Position numbers and translations under genes: made by a program. A DNA stretch of 12,698 bases, from assembly GCA_003506995.1 (NCBI GenBank), contig DNXB01000196.1, forward strand, positions 1 to 12,698, in the 5' to 3' direction. Positions within the stretch are counted from its first letter, which is position 1; each line of letters begins with the position of its first letter. Under the pieces are notes generated by a model. That model made no database searches. It was not told the DNA's origin and worked only from the letters and a program-made list of their open reading frames with translations. The stretch comes from Verrucomicrobiales bacterium. Its GTDB lineage: Bacteria; Verrucomicrobiota; Verrucomicrobiia; Verrucomicrobiales; Verrucomicrobiaceae. This document shows, piece after piece, positions 6,388 through 12,698 of this stretch.

Positions 6388-7686
6388 ATGACCGCCTATT
6401 TAATCCGCCGCCTGCTGCTCATCCCGCCGACACTCGTCGGCATGACGCTGGTGGTGTTTTTCATCATCCGCTTCACGCCGGGCGGGCCGATGGAGCAGGC
6501 GCTGATGGAGGCTCGTATGAAAAGCGATGGACAGCGCGGTGGCAGCAGCCGTCAACAGTCGAGCGGACTCACGCCCGCGCAGCTTTTGAAGCTCCAGGAG
6601 CAATACGGGCATGATAAATCCTTCCTTGTCGCCTATGCGTCGTGGCTGGGTGCCTGGCCGAAGGACACGAACCGCTCACGCGCCGACTTTGCCGAAGGGA
6701 AAATGGAAACTGAGGTCAAGCTGCCCGGCACGGCGAATGTGGTGACGGTGAAGCGGAATGCGAAGGATGAGGCCGAGATCGTGCCGCTCAAAGACGTGGA
6801 CACCTCCGTCTGGCGGGCACGCATCATCACGCCGGAAAAGCAGAGGCAGGAGTGGGAGAAGGCGAATCCCGGCCAGAAGCTCGACAAAGCGCAGCCGCAT
6901 GTGGCGCTGATCTACCAGCCTAAGTTCGCCGGCGTGCTGCAAGGCAACCTGGGCGACTCCACACGCTACTCGGAACCGGTTTGGACGATGATGAAGCGCC
7001 GTTTCCCGATCTCGCTGTTCTACGGCGTGATGTCGATCATCCTCACTTACATGGTGTGCGTGCCGCTGGGCGTGCTGAAGGCCATCAAGCATCGCACACC
7101 GGTCGATACGGCCACTTCGGTGCTCATTTTCTTTGGTTATGCGATCCCGGGCTTCGTGCTCGGCGTGTTTCTGATGGTGCTGTTTGCCGCTCGGTTGCGC
7201 TGGTTCCCGCTGGAGGGCTTTGTGAGCGCGGATTTCGCTGAACTCGGCTTCTTCGGCAAAATCTACGATCTTTTCCATCACGCCTTCCTGCCGCTGTGCT
7301 GCTACATGGTGGGCAGTTTCGCCGGATTGACGATGCTGGTGAAAAACAACCTGCTCGATCAGCTCGCCAGCGATTATGTGCGCACGGCTGTGGCAAAGGG
7401 CGTGGAATTTAAGAGGGCCGTCATCGGCCATGCGCTGCGCAATTCCTTCATTCCCGCCGCCGCCACGATGGGGCAGGCGCTCACGGTGCTCGTGGCGGGC
7501 AGTTTTTTGATCGAGCGCATCTTCGACATCGACGGTTTCGGCCTCATGGGCTTCAACGCCCTCCTGGAGAAGGATTATCCCATCGTCATGGGCACCGTCA
7601 CGGTCGGCGGGCTGCTGCTGATGCTCGGCAACGTCCTTTCCGACATGATCACCGCGCGGCTCGATCCAAGGATACGGTTTGAGTGA
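6388..7686 (+). CDS. yejB: Yej-type microcin C/oligopeptide ABC transporter permease YejB
   Basis: Inner-membrane permease of a YejABEF-type peptide importer; it pairs with YejE to form the channel for peptides delivered by YejA. The N-terminus (MTAYLIRRLL... RFTPGGPMEQA) is the classic first helix and PGGP motif of this family. Helices follow near 208-230, 243-270, 298-320, 360-375 and 400-420, with the cytoplasmic EAA loop DYVRTAVAKGVEFKRAVIGH at 329-348 that docks on the ATPase. It ends with TARLDPRIRFE, also typical. It has 432 residues against about 364 in E. coli as I recall. Most of the excess is a hydrophilic, probably periplasmic segment between the WLGAW motif (86-90) and the conserved GNLGDSTRY (186-194). 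First gene of the plus-strand operon; yejE follows after 103 bp holding a repeat. No Shine-Dalgarno is visible. Confidence 0.93.
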   Translation: MTAYLIRRLLLIPPTLVGMTLVVFFIIRFTPGGPMEQALMEARMKSDGQRGGSSRQQSSGLTPAQLLKLQEQYGHDKSFLVAYASWLGAWPKDTNRSRADFAEGKMETEVKLPGTANVVTVKRNAKDEAEIVPLKDVDTSVWRARIITPEKQRQEWEKANPGQKLDKAQPHVALIYQPKFAGVLQGNLGDSTRYSEPVWTMMKRRFPISLFYGVMSIILTYMVCVPLGVLKAIKHRTPVDTATSVLIFFGYAIPGFVLGVFLMVLFAARLRWFPLEGFVSADFAELGFFGKIYDLFHHAFLPLCCYMVGSFAGLTMLVKNNLLDQLASDYVRTAVAKGVEFKRAVIGHALRNSFIPAAATMGQALTVLVAGSFLIERIFDIDGFGLMGFNALLEKDYPIVMGTVTVGGLLLMLGNVLSDMITARLDPRIRFE

Positions 7687-7708
7687 TGCAGAACCCAAGA
7701 ACGCCTAT

Positions 7709-7774
7709 GAATGACGAATGCAGAATGACGAATGACGAATGGCCTGAAGAGGGTCTCGGCTGGCATTCGTCATT
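7709..7774. repeat. Intergenic repeat element, copy 2 (AATGACGAATG units, hairpin form)
   Basis: Second copy of the element at 837-982, filling the yejB-yejE gap. Three direct AATGACGAATG-type units (7709-7742) match copy 1 at 32 of 34 bases. A single inverted unit CATTCGTCATT (7764-7774) pairs perfectly over 11 bp with 7731-7741, leaving a 22-nt loop. It is shorter than copy 1 (66 against 146 bp), with the interior and one right unit absent. It ends 15 bp before the yejE ATG, close enough for an RNA hairpin to affect translation or mRNA decay. Confidence 0.85.
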
Positions 7775-7789
7775 TGGCGCCGCCACCGC

Positions 7790-9310
7790 ATGAACCGCAA
7801 ACTCTCCATCACCGCGATCATCCTCGGCGCACTCGCGATCCTCGGCGAGCTGTGCGGGCTGCTGATTCCGACGGTGTCGTGGTTCTTCAGCAATGGACAT
7901 GTGTTTGGATGGACGAGTTCCGTGCTTTTGATCGCAGGCGGCGTGCTGGGGCTGCTGTTTCTGCCGCGTGAGATTCGCTGGACGCCGGTGACCTTGCAGC
8001 GCTTCCGCCGTTTCCGCAGCATCGGGCGCGGGTGGTGGTCGTTCCGCATCCTGCTGGCCTTGATCGCGCTGGCGATGCTGGATCAGATCATCGTCGGCAA
8101 GCGGGCGCTGATGGTGCGTTGCGATGGAAAGACGCACTTCCCGGCTTTCGTGACAAAGCGCTACCAGGCGCAGGATTTTGGCCTCCAAGGCGAGCAGGAG
8201 GTGAGCTACCGCGAGCTGAAACAGCAGTTGAGCAAGGAGAAGCGCGGCTTTGTGCTCATGCCGCTCGTGCCTTGGGATCCAGTGCTGGATTCGGACACGC
8301 TGCAATCCATCACGCTGGAGCAGCGCGACGGAAAATGGTTCAAGCCGGGCGATGCGGAGCCGTATTCCGGCCGTGCGCGCACCGCGTATGTGGACGCGCC
8401 CACGCAGAAGCACACGGACACGCGTTTCCGCAAGGGCGTGCCCGATGGCGAGTCGCAAGGCTACGCGAAGACCGGTGCGCTGGCCTTTTCGGCCTTCTAC
8501 AAGGCGGGCGTGAAGGATCGCGAAAAATGGACGGGCGAGATGCCGCAGGAGGAGTTCGAGAAGGCGGCGGTCACACCTTATGAAGTGACGATTTATCCGC
8601 CGATCCCGCCTCTGTGGAAGGCGAGCCACTTTCTAGGCACGGACAGCAAGGGATGGGATGTGCTGGCGCAGATTTACGGCGGCTGGCAGCTCAATCTGAA
8701 GGCCATCGTGCTCTACCTGGCCTTCACCTACGGCGTCGGCATGATCATCGGCTCGCTGATGGGCTTCCTCGGCGGCGTGTTCGACATCACCTTTCAGCGC
8801 ATCATCGAAATCATCGAGGAACTGCCCTTCCTCTACATCGTGATGATCGTGGTGAGCATCATCACCGTGGCGGAGATGAATCTCGTCATCCTGCTGGCTG
8901 TGATCTGCCTCTTCTCGTGGACCAGTCTCACCTACTCGCTGCGCGCGCTGGCCTACAAGGAGAAGGAGCGGGACTACATCTCCGCCGCCCGCCTGCAAGG
9001 CGCGAGCACCTGGCGCATCCTCACGCGCTACCTGCTGCCCAACATGCTCGCCACCGTGGTCACGCAGGTGCCCTTCAGCGTCGCCGGCATCATTTCCTCC
9101 ATCACCGCGCTCGCCTTCCTCGGCTTCGGCCTGCCGGAAACGTATCCGCAATGGGGCTGGCTCTTCGACGACGGCGTGAACCATCTCTCCGCGCTGTGGA
9201 TCTCCACCTCGATGTTCGCCGCGATGGTCTTCATCCTCCTGCTCGTCACCTTCGTCGGCGAGGCGCTGCGGGAGGCCTTCGATCCCAAAAAGTTCACGAC
9301 GTATCAATGA
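7790..9310 (+). CDS. yejE: Yej-type microcin C/oligopeptide ABC transporter permease YejE
   Basis: Second inner-membrane permease of the peptide importer. The C-terminal half is a standard BPD_transp_1 domain: the HFLGTDSKGWDVLAQIYGG motif (280-298), helices near 302-330, 345-378, 420-445 and 472-492, and the EAA loop DYISAARLQGASTWRILTRY (395-414). GEALREAFDPKKF closes the protein as in YejE. Residues 99-130 (DQIIVGKRALMVRCDGKTHF...) correspond to the start of the E. coli YejE periplasmic segment. It is 506 residues against about 341 in E. coli as I recall. The excess lies in an N-terminal extension with two additional hydrophobic stretches (about 6-32 and 42-58) ahead of the usual first helix (83-101), and in a long periplasmic loop (about 103-278). 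No Shine-Dalgarno is seen before the ATG; the antitoxin gene starts 20 bp after its stop. Confidence 0.93.
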   Translation: MNRKLSITAIILGALAILGELCGLLIPTVSWFFSNGHVFGWTSSVLLIAGGVLGLLFLPREIRWTPVTLQRFRRFRSIGRGWWSFRILLALIALAMLDQIIVGKRALMVRCDGKTHFPAFVTKRYQAQDFGLQGEQEVSYRELKQQLSKEKRGFVLMPLVPWDPVLDSDTLQSITLEQRDGKWFKPGDAEPYSGRARTAYVDAPTQKHTDTRFRKGVPDGESQGYAKTGALAFSAFYKAGVKDREKWTGEMPQEEFEKAAVTPYEVTIYPPIPPLWKASHFLGTDSKGWDVLAQIYGGWQLNLKAIVLYLAFTYGVGMIIGSLMGFLGGVFDITFQRIIEIIEELPFLYIVMIVVSIITVAEMNLVILLAVICLFSWTSLTYSLRALAYKEKERDYISAARLQGASTWRILTRYLLPNMLATVVTQVPFSVAGIISSITALAFLGFGLPETYPQWGWLFDDGVNHLSALWISTSMFAAMVFILLLVTFVGEALREAFDPKKFTTYQ

Positions 9311-9330
9311 GGAGACGATAAACTAACGCC

Positions 9331-9579
9331 ATGACGATCCAGATCCCTGACCGCATTATTCAAGACGCCGGCCTCGACGAGAAGTCGGCGCTGAAGGAAC
9401 TCGCTCTAACCCTTTTCGCGCAGGGAAGACTGACTGCGGGTCAGGCCCGGCGAATGGCCGGCGTGCATTTTTTTGAGTTTGAGCAGTGGCGGACAGAGCG
9501 CGGCCTGCCGCTGCGGGAGTTCAACGAGGAGGAATTGGAAAGCGACATCGAAACCCTCCGCTCCCTCGGCCGCCTGTGA
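9331..9579 (+). CDS. UPF0175 family antitoxin
   Basis: An 82-residue protein with the layout of the UPF0175 antitoxin family (Pfam UPF0175): an N-terminal helical part (SALKELALTLFAQGRLT), a helix-turn-helix-like segment (about 35-60, AGQARRMAGVHFFEFEQW), and the C-terminal tail GLPLREFNEEELESDIETLR that usually binds the partner PIN toxin. Expected role: neutralise the toxin and possibly autoregulate by DNA binding. The start is fixed at 9331 because an in-frame TAA lies at 9319. GAGGAG at 9309-9314 is 16 nt away, rather far for a ribosome-binding site. It lies between yejE and yejA; its stop codon overlaps the toxin start. Confidence 0.85.
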   Translation: MTIQIPDRIIQDAGLDEKSALKELALTLFAQGRLTAGQARRMAGVHFFEFEQWRTERGLPLREFNEEELESDIETLRSLGRL

Positions 9580-10061
9580 TTGTGGTTTCGGACACATCCT
9601 GCCTTTGCTATCTGGCGCTGATCGGGCGTGAAGGGCTGCTGCGGGAACTTTACCACGAGGTCGTCGTGCCGCCTGCCGTGGCAGCGGAGCTTGCGCGCGG
9701 AGCTGCCACCCTGCCTGCCATCCAGCGTATGCTGGATGCCTCCTGGCTCATCGTGCGGACGCTCAACCACTCTGAGAGAGCCGCAGAGTTGCTTGAGGAG
9801 GTGGACGCAGGCGAGGCGGAGGCCATCGCCCTGTACGAGGAACTGAAAGCCGACCTGCTCCTCGTCGATGACATGGATGCTCGTGAGCTGGCCCGAAAAC
9901 TCGGAATCGCCCGAATCGGGCTGCTCGGCGTGTTTCTGGACGCCAGAAAGTCCGGTGTGTTGAATGAGCCGCTCCGCCCTGTTTTCGAGTCTCTGCTCGA
10001 ACATGGGTTCCGAGCGAGCCGTAGCTTTGTCGAACGCTTGTTAAAGGAGGCTGGCGAATGA
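9576..10061 (+). CDS. DUF3368/PIN-domain toxin (putative ribonuclease)
   Basis: A 161-residue PIN-like protein of the DUF3368 type that pairs with UPF0175 antitoxins; expected to be a Mg-dependent ribonuclease. I chose the GTG at 9576, which overlaps the antitoxin stop (GTGA) and begins directly at the conserved VIVVSDTS strand. A start at 9486 would lie deep inside the antitoxin gene. Acidic residues of the PIN active site are all present: Asp6 (SDTS), Glu38 (VAAELARG), Glu80/Glu82 (GEAEAI) and Asp98/Asp99/Asp101 (LLVDDMDAREL). GLLGVFLDARKSG (115-127) is the usual C-terminal motif. No Shine-Dalgarno precedes the GTG, so translational coupling to the antitoxin is likely. The gene appears intact. 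Its stop overlaps the yejA start, and its last codons carry the yejA ribosome-binding site. Confidence 0.85.
   Translation: MIVVSDTSCLCYLALIGREGLLRELYHEVVVPPAVAAELARGAATLPAIQRMLDASWLIVRTLNHSERAAELLEEVDAGEAEAIALYEELKADLLLVDDMDARELARKLGIARIGLLGVFLDARKSGVLNEPLRPVFESLLEHGFRASRSFVERLLKEAGE
10043..10050 (+). promoter_or_regulatory. Strong ribosome-binding site of yejA, inside the toxin gene
   Basis: AAAGGAGG lies 7 nt before the yejA ATG (10058) and within the codons for Leu-Lys-Glu at the end of the toxin gene. It is the best Shine-Dalgarno in the window, together with the one before yejF, and it supports the yejA start. It may let ribosomes load on yejA independently of the low-level toxin translation. 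Confidence 0.75.
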
Positions 10062-12144
10062 AAACTCGAACTCATGATACCTTCCAGGTGTTCTCAATGC
10101 TGATCGCGGCGTTGTTTGGCATCTCCACACTCTCCGCCGCCGATTTCCCGCCCTACGATGGCACCAAGGAGCGCGACGCGTTTTGGAGCTTCTACAACCA
10201 TAAGGTCCTGGAGGATTTGCAGAGCCAGGAGAAGGATCTTCCTGAACAAATCGCCAAAGAAGCCGATGCGGCCAAAAAAGCCGAGCTGGAGGCAGAGCTG
10301 ACGACCGTGCGCGAACGCCTGAAAATGCCCGAGTACTTCACCTTTGCGAAGCCGGAGGACGTTCCGGCCGATTTGAAGTGGGAGGACGGCATGAACGAGC
10401 CGGAGATTGGCGATCCGAACGCGAAGAAGGGCGGCACGATGCGCCTCTACATTCTCTCCTTCCCGCCGACACTGCGCATTCTCGGCGAGAACAGCAACAG
10501 CTCCTTCCGCGGCTATCAGGCCGATGAGGTGGAGATGGCGCTGCTCGGTTCTTTTGGAGACACGGGTCTGCACCCGGAAACCGGCGGCTTTTATCCCGGC
10601 ATAGCCAATCAATGGGCGGTGTCGGCGGACAATCGCACAGTTTACTTCCGCATCGATCCCGAGGCGCGTTACTCCGACGGCGTGCCGGTCGAGGTCGATG
10701 ACTTCTTCAACCGCGTGTACATGGAGCTGAGCGAGTATCCGAAGAACCCGTTCGGCAACGAGTACTTCGCCACCCAGTTCCACAACTTCACCCGCTACGA
10801 TGCGCGGACGATGTCCGTGACGCTGCCGGAGCCGAAGCCGCTGGCGCCGTATTTTGCCGGCTTCTCGCCGTATCCCCGGCACTTCTACAGCGAGTTCGGC
10901 CCGGACTTCGAGCAGCGCTACCAGTGGCGCTCCCGTCCGACCACCGGACCCTATGTGATTCATGAGGAGGACATCAACTTTGGCCGCAGCGTCACCTTCA
11001 CCCGCGTGAAGGACTGGTGGGCGAAGGATCACAAGTTCTACCGCCACCGCTACAATGCCGACCGCATTGTCTATCGAGTCGTGCGTTTGCAGGAGAAGGT
11101 GCTGGAACTATTCCGTCAGGGCGAGCTTGATGCTGAAGAACTCATGATGGGCATCCCGGAGTATTGGTATGAGAAGCTGGAGATCCCGGAGGTTCACAAG
11201 GGCTACATCAACAAGGCGAAGTTCTACCGCGTCTGGCCGAGCTCCTACGCGGGCCTGTGGCTGAACACCGCCGTGCCGCCGCTGAACAACAAGGAGGTGC
11301 GCCTCGGACTCAGCTTCGCCACGAACTACCAAAAGGTCATCGACTTCGACCTGCGCGGCGATTTCCAGCGACTGAATGCCTTCGCGCAGGGCTACACGTT
11401 GCTCGGCAATCCGCCAATCCAGTCCCGGCCTTTTGACGTGCAGAAGGCACGCGAGCATTTTGCCCAGGCAGGCTACACCAAGCTCGGCAACGACGGCGTG
11501 CTCATGAACGACAAAGGCCAGAGGTTGTCGGTGACGATCCTGCATCGCAAAGTCGAGCTGATTCAGAAAGTCATGCAGCGCCTCAAGGAGGAAGCGATCA
11601 AAGCCGGACTCGAATACAAGCTCGAAGGCATGGACACCACGGCTTACTTCCAGAAAGCCACGCAGAAGAAGCACCAGGCCGTGTCCGTCGCCTTTGGCAC
11701 GTCGCCACCGCTGCCTGACCACTTCCAATATTTTCACTCCAAGCAGGCTTACATGGACGATGGCAAGACGCCGAAAACGAACACCAACAACCTCACCTCC
11801 TTTGCTGATCCGCGCATGGACAAGCTCTCTGACGAGGAGCGTCACGCCACCTCCATCGAAGAATTCCGTGCCAAATCCCATGCTTGCGACCAGATCATTC
11901 ATGACGAGGCCATCTGGATTCCCGGCTACGAGCAGAACTACTACCGCGTGGCCTACTGGCGCTGGGTGAAGTGGCCGGAGAAGACCTTCAATCTGCCCAT
12001 CAGCGACCTTCCACTTCAGTACCATGTGCATTGGATCGACGAGGAAGTGAAACGCGAAACCGAAGCAGCGATCCGCAGCGGCAAGACCTTCCCAGAGACC
12101 GATCAAGTCTTCGATCACAACCTCAAATCAGGAGGAACCAAGTG

Positions 12145-12145
<1 letters not shown>
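10058..12145 (+). CDS. yejA: Extracellular solute-binding protein, family 5 (YejA-like peptide receptor)
   Basis: Periplasmic peptide-binding receptor that delivers substrates to the YejB/YejE channel. The start at 10058 is fixed by the AAAGGAGG site and gives a Sec signal peptide (charged MKTRTHD, hydrophobic core about 9-24, likely cleavage after LSA near 27). The SBP_bac_5 domain runs from about 125 (KKGGTMRL) to about 650. Visible landmarks include the YSDGVPVEVDDFFNRV stretch, the TTGPYVI motif, WWAKDHKFYRHRYNADRI, and NNKEVRLGLSFATNYQKVID. With 695 residues it is longer than E. coli YejA (about 600 as I recall). The extra part is mainly an N-terminal, charge-rich helical segment (about 45-90, with an EKDLPEQIAKEADAAKK stretch) that could form a coiled coil. 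The ATG overlaps the toxin stop (ATGA), and the gene is followed by yejF with a 1-nt overlap. Confidence 0.93.
12130..12135 (+). promoter_or_regulatory. Ribosome-binding site of yejF
   Basis: AGGAGG lies 9 nt before the ATG at 12145, inside the final codons of yejA. It supports the ATG as the start, over the adjacent in-frame GTG at 12142. Confidence 0.7.

Positions 12146-12698
<553 letters not shown>

Noticed and set aside
7649..8629. 326-codon minus-strand frame across the yejB end and yejE
   Set aside because: Composition typical of an antisense shadow (His/Arg/Gln-rich), and it crosses the repeat, giving the HSSFVILHSSF peptide characteristic of spurious ORFs.
9486..9575. Upstream in-frame start for the PIN toxin at 9486
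   Set aside because: It would overlap most of the antitoxin tail and add a basic stretch unlike the family; the GTG at 9576 begins exactly at the conserved first strand.

Overview
The window looks like a chromosomal piece of a GC-rich Gram-negative aerobe, most likely a member of the Verrucomicrobiota (Prosthecobacter/Verrucomicrobium-like). The clues are an alternative complex III (ACIII) locus with a TAT-exported ActB, start sites that mostly lack a Shine-Dalgarno sequence, and intergenic repeats built from the unit AATGACGAATG, which I recall from Verrucomicrobia/Planctomycetes genomes. The phylum is an inference; no marker gene is present.

Left half, minus strand (reading right to left): the start of an ACIII operon. 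actA (pentaheme cytochrome c, 4262-5068), actB (molybdopterin-oxidoreductase-like plus iron-sulfur protein, 981-4238) and actC (NrfD-like quinol-site membrane protein, 1-809, running off the left edge) lie in the family's usual order. Together they encode the quinol-oxidising core of the respiratory complex that replaces cytochrome bc1. Upstream of actA is a well-formed sigma70-type promoter (spacer 17, AT-rich upstream tract). A 20-bp palindrome sits over the predicted start point and fits the Rex (NADH/NAD+ sensor) operator exactly; it also contains CRP-type half sites. Behind it, also on the minus strand, is a predicted exported, two-lobed retropepsin/pepsin-like aspartic protease (5233-6276).

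Right half, plus strand: a Yej-type (microcin C/oligopeptide) ABC importer operon in the order yejB-yejE-[antitoxin-toxin]-yejA-yejF, with yejF cut by the right edge. YejB, YejE and YejA all carry extra sequence compared with the E. coli proteins as I remember them; most of it should face the periplasm. A UPF0175 antitoxin and a DUF3368/PIN toxin are embedded between yejE and yejA. Antitoxin/toxin and toxin/yejA overlap by 4 and 4 bases, and the yejA ribosome-binding site lies inside the toxin gene.

The same long intergenic repeat (34-nt arm, 32/34 identical between copies, followed by an inverted arm) occurs once inside each operon, between actB and actC and between yejB and yejE. In the first copy it shares two bases with the actB stop codon. 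The points most worth a second look are the Rex-like operator on ACIII, this repeat family, and the toxin-antitoxin pair wired into a peptide-uptake operon.
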